Below are positions 51,165 through 60,075 of a DNA stretch of 64,000 nucleotides, in pieces. The position numbers were made by a program, and so were the translations under genes. The DNA is taken from the NCBI GenBank assembly GCA_963457665.1, contig OY735237.1, positions 3,722,822-3,786,821 of the forward strand, given 5' to 3'. Source of the DNA: Thysanoteuthis rhombus. Taxonomy: Eukaryota; Mollusca; Cephalopoda; Oegopsida; Thysanoteuthidae. The notes under the pieces were generated by a model that searched no databases, was not told the DNA's origin, and saw only the letters and a program-made list of their open reading frames with translations. The first letter of the stretch is position 1, and each line of letters begins with the position of its first letter.

Positions 51165-54100
51165 TAGGCTGGGATACCTAGATGAATGGATAGATATCAA
51201 TAGACTTAAATAGGCATGTATAGGAATACTTTGAATAGTGCAGGTTTTGATGTAAGGTTGAGATATTGCCGGACAAATTAATGTAAAAAACTGTAAAAAA
51301 AATGTAAAAACTGAAAAAAGAAAACATTAAATCATGATAAGTCCTTGAAGAGTATGGATTTGAACAGAACAAAATATCTTTAAATTTGGTCAAGAAAGGG
51401 AATTTGATGAAATAGTACGTAGGTACTTTTCTAGTTAGATGACATGAGAATCGAGATAATTCTAGATACAATTTAATGCAGTTCTGGGTACAAGATTAAA
51501 TATTTCCAACGGGTGGAGTTAGTTGATGTTCAAAGAAAGAATTTATAAAGTAGATAGGTGGAAAGACTGATTGATGAAAATTGGGATAACATTCAATCAA
51601 AAAAAAATAAAACAGTAATAAATATATCATCATCATCATCAGTCTTTCAACGTCTGTCGTTGGACATAGACCTTCCTCAGGATTCCCCTCACTTCAGAGC
51701 CAGTACTTTCTGAGTAAATATATCAATTAAAGATTAATATTATTATTATTTTTTTTTTTTTTTCTATTATTCACTTTCATCTTAATTGTTGTTGCTTTTT
51801 ATCCCAACTAAACTCAGGCTGGGTTCCCTCAGACAGTGAGTCAATAAATTGGTCCAGAATAAAGTTCCAAGTGAGAATCAAACTCACGATCATCTAATTT
51901 GAATCCACTCTCTACCTTTAGCAAAAAATTTATTAATTTTTTTTTACAATACTTCATCTGATAAAATAAATAAAGATAAGATGTACCATTTGATAACAAC
52001 TTCAAAGCAGAAAAGATCTGTGTAGGGTCAGTATAAGGGTTTTATTTAGCCAGGGGCTTGTCACTGAGTTCAAGTGGTTCAGTGGTAGGAATAGTCATGT
52101 GTTAAGCGAGACACCCACTCGGCATAGAGGGTTATGAGTTTGATTCTCTCCTTGAACTTATTTTTCATTCCAATCCTTGCTGTTAATTCATTTACTCACA
52201 GCCGAAGGGAACTCAGCCTAGGTTTATATTTTTTTTAAATAACAAAAATGATTTACCAAACTTCATCTTATAGAATGAATAAAAATAGAATTGAAATAAA
52301 TTGTTGGTTCAGAAAACATACGATTAGAAACTGAAACTCTGAACAAAAAGGAAATAAATCAAACTTTTTGGCGATAAGATATATAAAAAATAATTTGCAT
52401 ATATCATAAGATAAGAAATTTTATGCAAAAATTCCAATACCATTGTAAAAATGTGATGATTAAGCTATTTTAAAGGTCTTTTTTTTTTTTAAAGTACCTT
52501 TTATATCAAGATATGGGTAAGTTTTTTTTTCATTCCAGTGTATTCCTTTATTCATTTGAAAAAATATTTATCTTCAAAGAAATATCCTTATGAACAATTC
52601 CTGTTTCTAATATTTTGGTATACTTTCAATGTAAATACAACTTTTCTCAAAGAGCAAAGTCTTATTTGATTGAAGCAGAAATTGCTACTAAAAGCTGAAG
52701 AAACACAACTCTCACATTTTTACAGAGAGAGGTAGAGTAGGAGCCCAAGTTTTGAGAGAGGGGGACCATAAGGGAAGTAAAATTTCCCTTCAGGCAACAG
52801 CCTGAGGTTCTCTGAGAAGGAGGAGATCTTTCTAAACTAGCATGTTCTCCCTCTTACTCTCTCATCCTATGTAAAAATGATACAAAGCAACCCCACACTC
52901 TTTGACTATCATTGAAAAAATCATACGTCAGTGAACTTTGCCTGTACCTGGACAAAAAATTTTGTCTGTTTCAATATAGATTTTCTATATGAATCGATCA
53001 ACCCTCCTCGAATACATTTGAGGGGTGATTTTCAAAATTTAACTTGCTAAAACGCTGCCTATAGCTCACAAGAATACCCCCTGGGCTGTCCTGTACAGTC
53101 AGGCGGGAGGACATTTAGTGAATTATAATTAGATAAACTGAAGTGAAAAGATGATCTGTTGCGAAAGGGGGGGGGGTCGAGTGTGCCCCAATTTTCCTAC
53201 TCAAATCTTCTAGTGGTGCTTGAATAAGGTTGCATGCCGAATAGTGGCTTCCACTCTAGCCTTGAAGGGTTCTAATTTTGACGAGGGTCATTTTTTGTGT
53301 TGTCATTTTCTTTTTTTTGTTTAGTTACCAGGAGAAAATAATCGAGAGTAGAGTAAGAGTTCGACAAAAAATTGTCTCAAGGAAAATATAGCTCGTAAAG
53401 ATTTAAAAACAGACCAGAAGATCGTTTTTCGGCCCATCATATGTAAGGGACGTAATTTGAAGACAACTCAAGAGTTGTTTCCCTTGCATTGATTTGAAAT
53501 TTCTATCGATATCCATGGAAATTATACAAATAACACTGAACCGATTTTCATCTATCTATATATGTATACATCTATCTATCTATCTATCTATACATCTATT
53601 TATCTATTGGATCATGTTTAACATCACATGGAGGTATCACAAGACAGGGTAGTATATTTTAGAAAAAAAGGAGTCTGGGATATCATAGAATCCATTAGAA
53701 AACTCAAATTATGGTGGGCAGGCCATGTTGATAAAATGAAACTATCGCTGAACATCACAACTCGCAACCTGGATCGCCTGAGATCATGTGCGAAACTGTG
53801 GCCGGAAAAAGATAAAATGGCATGATGATTGTAACAGTATCAGAAGATATTGGTTCCGCAATGCCTACAATAGAGAGATCTGACAAATCTTGGTGGAGCT
53901 CCATGTCCAACGACGGTCGTTAAAAGACTATTGATGATGAACTGTGAGAATATTAACAAAAGCAAATCGGACCCAAAACAAAGGCCATTATTTTGATCAA
54001 TTTCAAAGTTTTGGGAAAAAATTGAAAAAACATCATTTAACTAGAAAGTGAGTCTGGAAAGTTAATGTCATGCTTATCAATATATAATCAAATATTTTGA

Positions 54101-55778
54101 TGGCATAAAGAGGGGGATGATTTCTTTATTGTTCTTATCAGTCAAACTGATTCCCCATTTTCAGGCCATGGTAGTTTTTATTCATTTCTCTGAGGTTGTT
54201 ACATATGAAATGTTATTTTTTGGATAATAAAATGAAGGACGATATAAAAAACCCAAAACTATAAATATCTAATCAAAATATCGATTTGAAGCAATAAGCC
54301 TTTTCCAATGATCTTTCAATGATAATATGAAATCTCTATGAAATTCTTTGGATTTAGTAGCCTCAAAATCAGTAAAAGCACAAATTATCGTTTCCCTATT
54401 ATTGAACCTTTTATTAAGGACATGAAGTTCAAAACGCTCAAAAAAATGACAATCTGTAGGAGAAATGTCAGGTAAATATGGAGGATACTGACTTCATATC
54501 TCGATTCCCTAGGCTCTGACACAGTGAGCCTATAGGTTTGGAGTCCGGTACTGTCATGGATCATTTCATCCAGTTCATATGGGACTATTCGAAAAATTTT
54601 CCTTTTATCTTGAGATGATGTGTTATGGTCACTTTTGAAGTTCTAAAGTCTCTGGACAGTTCTTGAACCGCTGTTTGCCAGCTGTTGACCATTGCTTTTG
54701 ATAATTCTTCCTCATTAAAAACAAGTTCGGTCCTCCCTCAAGACATAATTGATATCCATATTTCCAGACTCAAACTTATTTGAGCAATGTAAAGTAGTTT
54801 GCACTATGATAGTGTCTACTTCATATACCTTGTTGACATCATCAGCAGCTTGAGCATCATTATGTCCTAATTTGAAATCATACTTAAAAACTAATCCAAC
54901 TTCTTGGGTAGAAATGATTGCTATTAAGGGATCAAAAATCTGGAATGATAACGAATCATATCCCTGTCGTATACAAGTCAATCAAATTTGTAAATCTTTC
55001 ACTTTTAGCATTATTCTCTTCCTGACCCCCTGGCATTTCATGTATAGAAATCCAATACTTGTGTGTCTGTTCATTTTTTTTTTTACTAATTTTAGTTCTT
55101 TTTTTTATATGGGTAGAGTCGAGAATCTCCGTATAAAAAACAACTGAGGGTTATACGAGTGTCAGAGAAGTACCCCACTTTCACAACCTTTCTTGGGTCG
55201 TCCTTACCGGAATCTTGGTTTGAGCTTTTTGAGATTCATTTCAATCGTTCAGTCCCAAGTTTGGAAGTTGATTCTGTTAACCAAGATGGGACAGTCAACA
55301 AAATCCATAGTAAGAACTTTTATATCTTATTATTGGATCACCATAGCCACCACAATCAGTCAAGTTGGCTACAAATTCTTTGAGTGTCTCTGTCTACCTA
55401 TCTATCTATCTATTGAACAACAAGTGTAGCCATCAAAGATGATGAAGGATTCTATCCTTCTTTACATGTGTGTGTGTGTGTTTGTTTATTTGTGAGTTCC
55501 AGCACTTCTGCCCATACCATTTTGTCTGCAGACTTGAAAATTAGAATCAGTTCTCCCCTAGATCCCATATAAAAATTTTTTTTATTTTTGGAAAAAAAGT
55601 TTTTTTTTATTTTTGGAAAAAAAGTTTTTTTTTTAACTTTTGGGAGCTCCATTCGGATGGCTTTATTTATAACATCTGGATTTTACAGAATCTAGATGTT
55701 TCTAGATGTTTTTTTAACTCTTATTTTAGATGTTACTCAGTGGAAAATGCCAGTGATGTCTATCTATACGTGTGTGTA

Positions 55779-55822
<44 letters not shown>

Positions 55823-58800
55823 TGTGTGTGTGTGTGTTTCTCTGGATACTCCTGGTCACATTTTTTGGGCTATAACCTTACAAATTTAGATGAGTACCCC
55901 ACTAGTCACCCTCTAAAACTGTTTTTTTTAGTTCCAAGGTCATTTTGAACCAACAATGCCCAAATCTTGTGCTGGTAATTTTTAGATTATTCTAGATAAA
56001 AGATCTATTTTTTTGAGATGATTAGTTCTGGTACACGTGCTGGCTATGGTGATTCATCCATGTAAGGTAGGGATATCAGTTAGATCTTTACTGTTTTCCT
56101 TCTCAATCATTTCAACATCTTTTCTCATCAACAGAGGCAACCTTGTATCAGTACAATCCAGTGACATGTATATGGTCTGGCCAGGACACAATTGCCCGGA
56201 CGGGTAAAGAATTGACCCTGGGGAAAGGGAAAAAAGGCAATTTCCGAAACGTCTACCAAATCAATTTCTTGCATCAGGATGAACCATTGGGCAAGTAAGT
56301 CTCATTCTCTTGTTTAGTAAGTAAAGTAGTGTCCCTATGCTAGCTCCTGTGAAAGACACCCCTGCACAAGTTCCCCTATCTCAGCTAGTTCTTTGAGATT
56401 TGTCAAATAGAACTTGGGGTGACAAGCCCCTAAAGTGGCATCACTGACTTTACTCTGGGGAGAAGAGATGGATTCATGCCTTTTCAAAAGGAATTAGTCC
56501 AAAATGAAAGCAGAACTCACCAGAGTTCGAACCTGGATGCTCAACTCCAAAGGGAATTAGTCCAAATCATCCTTCTTGGAGAGAACCTACACGACCTCCA
56601 ACTAATGCTAGATGATCTAAAAGAAAGCAAAAAAGTAGGCCTACTCATGAACTTCAGTAAAACGAAATTCATGTGCAACAATCACATTGAGAATAAGAAC
56701 ATAACTGTCAAAATAGAAGATACAAAACTAAGCATGGTAGACGACTACATCTACCGCGGACAACAAATCTCATGAGATCCTCAAAAGAGGAGGAAATCAA
56801 GTAAAGAATCACTCTGTGATGGCAAGCCTTCGGCAGAGCAAGCTCAACTTTCAAGAATCAGGTGGTCCCAATAATTCTAAAAAGAAGAGTATACAACCAA
56901 TGCATTCTCCCAATAGTCACTTATGGAGCTGAAACATGGAATCTATCCAAAAGAAGGACCTACAAACTGAGAATCATGCAACGTACATATGAGAGAATCA
57001 TACTCAACCTTACATGGAGAGATCACAAGACAGTACAGTATATCAGGAAGAAAATGGGTGTCCAAGACATCATAGAAACTATTGAAAAACTCAAATGGCA
57101 ATGGGCAGGCCATGTTGTAAGACTGAAAGACAACCGATAGACATCACGTCTCACAACTTGGATCCCCAGAGATCACATAAGAAACCGAGGCCGACAGAAC
57201 ACAAGATGGAGGGACGAGCTAGACAGATTCAGGAAATACTGGCTCTGTGGCGCCCATGATAAAGAATTGTGGCTAATCCTAGGGAAGGTGTATGTCCAAC
57301 GACAGACGTTAAAAGGCTGATGATGATGATGATGATGAAAATAGATCTCAGTTAGTGTTTGAACCTCAGTCACTGATCCCTTTTTCTAAGCTGCTAACCG
57401 CACACCACTGGCTCTCCCACTTTTTGTTGGTAATTGAGAAAATGATCTCAGTTTGGGTTTTGATAGAGACCTTATCAAAGGGAGTTAACCTGTAAAAAAA
57501 TGGTCCATAGTTTCGAGAAGTCATTAATCTTTTAAGTACAGTTCTGACACAATTGAACTTTCTTTTTATTATTTTTGTTATTTCCATAACGTTTTGGCTG
57601 ATTCATTCTTCAGGCACACAATTTGTATGTAGTGAGGGGCACTCTTTTTCTGGTAGTGCCAAGTTAAAAAAAAAAGGGTTACAGATTTTTTCTTTGAGGA
57701 GAGGCAAAAAAAAAATGCCTGAAAATAATGTGCTACCATTATTTAACTGTGTGCTACCATAAAAAAGAGTCCCTTTGTTTACGTATGGAAAGCACACCTG
57801 GAGAAGGCTGTAGAATGCATCAGTCAAAATGTTGCGTGAACAAAAAAATAACAACTTTCAAAGGGGAATTATGAATCACCCATGTATACCATGTTAGGCA
57901 TGATCAATTAAAAAGTTGGAAAAAAGGCTGCCTACCTTTGTATCTATCTATTGAGGCTTTGCCTACCTTTGTATCTATCTATCCAGACTTTAAGACTTTA
58001 CCCACCTTTGTGTTTATGGTTTCATACTTTGCCCACCTTTGAGTCTATGGTTTCAGACTTCGTTACTTTTCAGTTGATATCAAGATTGTTCCAAATTATG
58101 TCTAGAATCATCTAGAATTTCATGCTACTTATCTAAAAAAATATCTAGATTCTATTTCATCATGTCCCCTTCCATGGCCAAGATTAAAGATCTTTTTCAG
58201 TTAGAGGAAAAAAGGATTTTTACTAAAGTTGAAATATTTTGGAATCTTATGAGCTAAGTTGTTTGAGCTTCAGACCGAGTGAAGTTTGATCTGAAGCAGA
58301 CAGTTTTGTTTCTTTTATTGTTACTATGTTTCACTTGATTCATTCTACAGCCTTCTCCAAGGATAGAATCCATATGAAAAACGAGCATCTCTTTTTTTTT
58401 TCATTTTTTCAGGGATTGCTTAACATGAATGCTTGCCAACAGAAAAGGATGTACAGAAGACTAATTAAGAATCAATTAACTTATGATTTAATTATTAATA
58501 CTTTCAGAATTTATTGGCAGATAATTTTGGGGTATCGAGAAAATCAATGAAAAGAATGGAATTATGACAAATCTTGTGAAAATTAAAGAAAGTAATTGAA
58601 AAAGTCTTTAATTAGTAAATGAACCCTATAGACAGGATCTTTTATGATCACTAGTAAAACTGGTTTGGTTAGTCACAGAATAGATATGGTCACATGACCA
58701 ATGTCTTTTGGCAGCATGTTGGGGATGATCAATTGAAAAATTTGAAAAAAGCAGAGATCAATATATGAGTTACTTTTCAATCCTTCTGTTGGACAATGAT

Positions 58801-59963
58801 CACTAAAAATGTCAAAATTTTCAAAAAACAAGCCTGAATGTTGCCAGAAGAAAAGATAAGAAAAGCAAACCTGTTTTGGTAAGGAATTTAAATCTTAACA
58901 AAATGAAACGTTTGCTTCAGACATAATGAAGAGTAAATGTTTGAATTTTCAGCCCTCTAGATCTTCAAGTGCAGCTTGTATGCCTGATATGTACATACAT
59001 AGCCAGTCAGCGAGACTAGCTTAAAACCTGAAGGAACCTATGTTTTGGTAGATAGTTTCTAATATGTTGCTTTGTTAACGGTATACCTCAGGGTAGAAAT
59101 CTGAAGCACTGTAGTATTTGAGAACCCCCCCTCCTTCTTTCTATCCTTTCCACCTGACCCTAATCCTAAATTCTAACCTTCTGAGTCTTTAGTCTTCATT
59201 TTTAAAGTGATTTAGATTAAAAACGAAATTGACACAACTGTAGTAGTAGTAGTTATATTACTAGCAGCCAGCAAACACAGATTCACAAACAGCTCAACTT
59301 GCTTAGTCCCATCCGATTTTGTATTACTATACTCACTCTAATTCTTACTTCTTTTTCTGTTTTTTTCTGTGACTGACAGACAGACTCATCATAAATTATA
59401 GTATAGATTTCATATAATTTCTTACTCTTTGCAGATATGTGAGCAAGCGTTATCGACAGCAGAGGGAATCTTTGCAGTACATGGATGATGTTGTTTGTCA
59501 GATGCAGGCTGGACTCTATGTGAACCGCTTCAACCAGGCCTTGATGGCTTTCGAGACTGATCTCCGTATCCATTTCCTGAGGGCTGCCTTCATGCTTCTG
59601 TATGACTCTGACGGAAATGTCCAAGATTGGATGAACGTCGAACCGTTTGTTGATGGCGAATTTTTGAAACTCACAAACAACTATGACTTCTGCAATCCAC
59701 GGGGCAAGGATGTTTCAACGTCATTCATCCATTTTACCTACGTACAGTCCGAGGGCAAAATGATGGTTTCGGATCTGCAGGGTTGGCTGCCAGCAGGCAC
59801 TCAGAACTTAATATATCTTACCGACCCACAGTTTCATACGCACTCGGGAGATAGCAGCCCGTTTGATTTTGGTGAGGATGGGATGAAAAAGTTTTTTGAA
59901 GCCATGCATCCAGAATGCAATTTGATATGCAAAGTTTTGAACTTATCGAGGCCAAATTTGTAA
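38234..59963 (+). CDS. ALPK1: ALPK1-like alpha-protein kinase 1, spliced, complete
   Basis: Ten coding exons (38234-38309, 40362-40588, 42489-42750, 43703-43807, 45272-45531, 46129-46382, 49052-50594, 55168-55309, 56135-56294, 59435-59963) sum to 3558 nt in one frame: 1185 residues, against 1244 for human ALPK1. Residues 1 to about 440 match the helical N-terminal sensor domain. Residues 548-807 are a repeat linker, and about 960-1185 are the atypical alpha-kinase domain. The human protein binds ADP-heptose in the cytosol and phosphorylates TIFA. Aligned pocket residues F74, R125, R159, R162, D247, K249 and F305 equal human F61, R116, R150, R153, D231, K233 and F295 (human list recalled from memory). 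Kinase signatures are K1014 in GKYVSK, D1123 in SDLQGW, D1140 in LTDPQ, and the zinc ligands H1168, C1171 and C1175. Other alpha-kinases (EEF2K, TRPM6/7) lack this N-terminal domain. Confidence 0.93.
38935..39020 (-). repeat. tRNA-like SINE head
   Basis: On the minus strand, GTTAGCTTGACATAATGGTTA (A-box-like) is followed after about 30 nt by GGATGTGGATTCAAATC (B-box-like). The cloverleaf is imperfect and no 3' CCA-adjacent stem is seen, so a pseudo-tRNA or SINE head is preferred over a tRNA gene. Confidence 0.5.
39549..39600. repeat. (TA)n microsatellite
   Basis: About 52 bp of TA inside ALPK1 intron 1. Confidence 0.96.
39850..40282 (+). repeat. Two tandem copies of repeat family C
   Basis: Copies at 39850-40010 and 40128-40282 share AATTGCGTT, GAAACTATAT and GAAATGATCTCC, then GTGAATGTATCATTTG and AATAGAATAAACAAT. 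The third copy is at 34670. Confidence 0.8.
40362..40588 (+). CDS. ALPK1: ALPK1 coding exon 2 (sensor domain)
   Basis: The exon is 227 nt, phase 1 in and phase 0 out, flanked by a T-rich tract plus AG and by GTGAGT. It encodes the stretch [20 protein letters not shown], corresponding to human LPSELRTLIQEAKEMKWPF. F74 matches human pocket residue F61. The position of human Q67 is Asp here. Confidence 0.92.
40690..41118 (+). repeat. Interspersed repeat family A
   Basis: This near full-length copy (about 430 bp) starts GGAAACCAACAATTAAAACT and ends GACTAACCAGACCTG. Marker blocks are GGTTTCATCAGTTTTTAAAA, GCATGCTGCCGAAAGACATT and a CACCCCC run. Confidence 0.75.
41801..41820 (+). repeat. Short interstitial TTAGGG repeat
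   Basis: Three consecutive TAGGGT units. This is the usual metazoan telomere motif, but it is too short to indicate a telomere. Confidence 0.85.
41850..42262 (+). pseudogene. Decayed CR1/Jockey-type LINE reverse transcriptase end
   Basis: Plus-strand translation in broken frames gives [23 protein letters not shown]-like and FEIPE-like blocks in the order of the C-terminal end of non-LTR reverse transcriptases. Many stops and frameshifts are present. Confidence 0.55.
42489..42750 (+). CDS. ALPK1: ALPK1 coding exon 3 (sensor domain)
   Basis: The exon is 262 nt, phase 0 in and phase 1 out, flanked by TTTTCAG and GTAAGT. It encodes [10 protein letters not shown] (human IVFLVDRFLYG) and [12 protein letters not shown] (human PIAPQVVIRQAR). 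R125, R159 and R162 are conserved phosphate/heptose-contacting positions. Confidence 0.95.
42783..43215 (+). repeat. Interspersed repeat family A
   Basis: The copy starts CAGAAACCGCCAACCAAAAA, includes GGTCTCTTCAGTTGTTATAT and ends TGAGTGACTAACCAGA. It lies in ALPK1 intron 3. Confidence 0.75.
43703..43807 (+). CDS. ALPK1: ALPK1 coding exon 4 (sensor domain)
   Basis: The exon is 105 nt, phase 1 in and out, flanked by TTTTCAG and GTTTGT. It encodes [20 protein letters not shown] and then GQIYHNLG, matching human VCIQIRGQILQKLG. Confidence 0.93.
   Translation, partial: PLLILHQDGSTRLKINTTTFVLFVSKSKDKFIII
44222..44470 (+). repeat. Repeat family A (internally deleted copy)
   Basis: GAAATCGTCAGCCAAAACAG, then GGTTTATTCAGTTTTTAAAT, then ATTGATCAACTTCCGATCAG. 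Confidence 0.65.
45005..45245 (+). repeat. tRNA-like SINE with CTGATGA-hairpin-GAAAC motif
   Basis: A B-box-like GGTTCAATCCC (45068-45078) is followed about 100 bases later by CCTGATGAAGGCCGTAGAGT and ACAACGGCCGAAACGTTGT (45179-45217). The GGCCG/CGGCC stem is perfect and is flanked by CTGATGA and GAAAC. Three decayed relatives of the hairpin occur at 14040, 57797 and 61770. The motif resembles half of a hammerhead core, but one extra A separates CTGATGA from the stem. Confidence 0.55.
45272..45531 (+). CDS. ALPK1: ALPK1 coding exon 5 (sensor domain)
   Basis: The exon is 260 nt, phase 1 in and phase 0 out, flanked by TTTGCAG and GTAAGA. It encodes [23 protein letters not shown] (human ALPQPDKKGL; D247 and K249 conserved) and NQRLFRS with F305 at the human F295 position. 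Confidence 0.93.
46129..46382 (+). CDS. ALPK1: ALPK1 coding exon 6 (end of sensor domain)
   Basis: The exon is 254 nt, phase 0 in and phase 2 out. It encodes the helices around [17 protein letters not shown] and [20 protein letters not shown], matching the human GKQELHSFVKAAFGL region. A second in-frame acceptor six bases downstream (46135) would remove only LQ, so either start is possible. Confidence 0.88.
47175..47610 (-). pseudogene. CR1/Jockey-type LINE reverse transcriptase fragment
   Basis: Minus-strand translation contains [30 protein letters not shown], and [20 protein letters not shown], the standard C-terminal blocks (RLRGDLIET, R...N...F..R, WN.LP..VV.A.S...FK) of these elements. 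Frameshifts or stops interrupt it and no endonuclease part is nearby. Confidence 0.85.
47770..47815. repeat. (TA)n/(GA)n/(GGAA)n microsatellite
   Basis: A short TA tract, GA repeats, then GGAA repeats. Confidence 0.9.
48625..48950 (+). repeat. Interspersed repeat family A
   Basis: GAAACTTCCAACCAAATTGT, GGTTTCTTCAGTTTTATAGT, and the distal block with TGATCATCCCCAACTC and TGACATTGGTCACCTGAC. It lies in ALPK1 intron 6. Confidence 0.75.
49052..50594 (+). CDS. ALPK1: ALPK1 coding exon 7 (linker with 60-bp repeats)
   Basis: This long exon of 1543 nt is phase 2 in and phase 0 out, flanked by TTTTTCCAG and CCAG/GTAAGA. It begins with the last conserved sensor helices ([15 protein letters not shown]), then a polar disordered segment, thirteen 20-residue repeats at residues 548-807, and a Ser-rich tail with a QSKDES-type composition. 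Human ALPK1 also encodes most of its disordered linker in one large exon. The repeat content itself has no counterpart in the human protein. Confidence 0.92.
49509..50288 (+). repeat. In-frame minisatellite, 13 x 60 bp, inside ALPK1 exon 7
   Basis: Thirteen consecutive units of exactly 60 bp encode the 20-residue unit [20 protein letters not shown]. Units 3, 4 and 10-12 are nearly identical in DNA, while units 1, 5-9 and 13 carry replacements (P-W, H-G and G-V variants, KSETKE). Each unit has one Cys, an acidic/basic ETKER patch and up to two Thr-Pro sites. Because 60 is divisible by three, the complementary strand is also open throughout. Near-identical internal units point to recent unequal exchange or slippage. 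Confidence 0.97.
50960..51165. repeat. GATA-like array ending in (TA)n
   Basis: Irregular ATAGATA/TATGAAGAGA repeats run into a 44-bp TA tract at 51119-51162. Confidence 0.92.
51628..51713 (-). mobile_element. RTE-type LINE 3' end (minus copy)
   Basis: On the minus strand it reads TACTGGCTCTGAAGTGAGG, GGTCTATGTCCAACGACAGA, CGTTGAAAGACTG and a (GAT)n tail. This matches the ends of the copies at 53599, 56530 and 60935. Confidence 0.75.
51740..51920 (-). repeat. tRNA-like SINE, minus orientation
   Basis: Minus strand: CGTGAGTTTGATTCTCACTT (B-box-like), then GTGAGTAAATAGAATC-type spacer, AGGGAACCCAGCCTGAGTTT and a poly-A end. It is related to the plus copy at 52060. Confidence 0.6.
52060..52270 (+). 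repeat. tRNA-like SINE, plus orientation
   Basis: TGGTTCAGTGGTAGGAATAG resembles a tRNA A-box/D-arm, and GTTATGAGTTTGATTCTCTC a B-box. The body CCGAAGGGAACTCAGCCTAG and an A/T-rich tail follow. It forms a head-to-head inverted pair with 51740-51920. Confidence 0.65.
53599..53945 (+). mobile_element. RTE-type LINE 3' fragment
   Basis: In broken frames it encodes [20 protein letters not shown], the C-terminal WQWAGHV block of RTE-type reverse transcriptases. It then carries TGTCCAACGACGGTCGTTAA and a short GAT tail. Confidence 0.8.
54280..54900 (-). pseudogene. mariner-family transposase relic
   Basis: Minus-strand translation gives the N-terminal DNA-binding helices ([32 protein letters not shown]), then [20 protein letters not shown], and after a deletion the C-terminal [18 protein letters not shown] and [14 protein letters not shown]. 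These are the order and motifs of irritans/mori-like mariner transposases. Most of the central catalytic domain is missing and stops are present. It sits in ALPK1 intron 7. Confidence 0.85.
55168..55309 (+). CDS. ALPK1: ALPK1 coding exon 8 (linker to kinase), 5' border uncertain
   Basis: From 55168 the exon is 142 nt, phase 0 in and phase 1 out, with donor CATA/GTAAGA. It encodes [20 protein letters not shown] then a segment ending TVNKIH, aligning with human [20 protein letters not shown] and SQLHRAH. The 5' border is weak. GTGTCAG would start at 55166 but breaks the frame with exon 7, whereas GAG/AAG at 55168 keeps the frame but is a poor acceptor. An unseen small exon in the 4.5 kb intron before it is possible. 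Confidence 0.72.
55555..55636. repeat. Short tandem T-rich repeat
   Basis: Two to three units of about 28 bp built of TTTTTATTTTTGGAAAAAAAG. Confidence 0.8.
55770..55838. repeat. (TG)n microsatellite
   Basis: About 65 bp of GT dinucleotide with few interruptions. Confidence 0.95.
56135..56294 (+). CDS. ALPK1: ALPK1 coding exon 9 (kinase N-lobe)
   Basis: The exon is 160 nt, phase 1 in and phase 2 out, flanked by CAACAG and GTAAGT. It encodes [16 protein letters not shown] and the basic loop [19 protein letters not shown], matching human KKKGRQRNAFWVHHLHQEE. Confidence 0.94.
56530..57340 (+). mobile_element. RTE-type LINE, 5'-truncated
   Basis: The longest copy in the window. Blocks in order are [14 protein letters not shown] (thumb side of the reverse transcriptase), [54 protein letters not shown], then [11 protein letters not shown] and a (GAT)n tail. 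A stop after RGQQIS and frame changes show it is dead. No endonuclease domain is present. Confidence 0.88.
57330..57440 (-). repeat. tRNA-like SINE head
   Basis: Minus strand: GTGTGCGGTTAGCAGCTTAG (A-box-like) then CAGTGACTGAGGTTCAAAC (B-box-like). It begins right at the GAT tail of the RTE copy. Confidence 0.45.
57790..57925. repeat. Degenerate hairpin element and family A fragment
   Basis: ACACCTGGAGAAGGCTGTAG and AGTCAAAATGTTGCGTG (plus) are a decayed copy of the 45179 hairpin. TTAGGCATGATCAATTAAAA (minus family A) follows. Confidence 0.5.
57930..58065. repeat. Imperfect tandem repeat
   Basis: About four units with the core GCCTACCTTTGTATCTAT or GCCCACCTTTGAGTCTATGG. Confidence 0.75.
58652..59078 (-). 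repeat. Interspersed repeat family A (minus copy)
   Basis: Plus-strand text runs GGTTAGTCACAGAATAGATA, CCAATGTCTTTTGGCAGCAT, TTTCAGCCCTCTAGATC, then GAAGGAACCTATGTTTTGGT. This is the reverse complement of the 40690 copy. Confidence 0.75.
59435..59963 (+). CDS. ALPK1: ALPK1 coding exon 10 (kinase core and stop)
   Basis: The exon is 529 nt including TAA, preceded by CTTTGCAG. It encodes the ATP-binding lysine motif [22 protein letters not shown] (human SVEPYILGEFVKLSNN), the [11 protein letters not shown] strand, SDLQGW, the metal-site LTDPQFH, the Gly-rich FGEDG turn and the zinc motif HPECNLIC. It closes with LNLSRPNL, close to the human LSLTRPS end. All expected alpha-kinase catalytic elements are present. 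Confidence 0.96.
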
Positions 59964-60019
59964 CCTTTGTATGACCCCAAGGAATTTACATGGTTGAGAA
60001 GACATAAACAGAAAAAAAG

Positions 60020-60029
60020 AATAAATAAA
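60020..60029 (+). terminator. ALPK1 polyadenylation signals
   Basis: Two overlapping AATAAA hexamers occur 57 and 61 bases after the ALPK1 stop codon. No other hexamer lies between the stop and 60019, so the 3' UTR is probably under 100 nt. Confidence 0.7.
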
Positions 60030-60075
60030 GAATCAAACATATTACTATATTAATTCTGACCATTTTTTATCTTTA

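Noticed and set aside
52075-52160. tRNA-Gly-like sequence
   Set aside because: A- and B-box-like blocks are present, but the spacing is too large and no acceptor stem pairs. A SINE head fits better than a tRNA gene.
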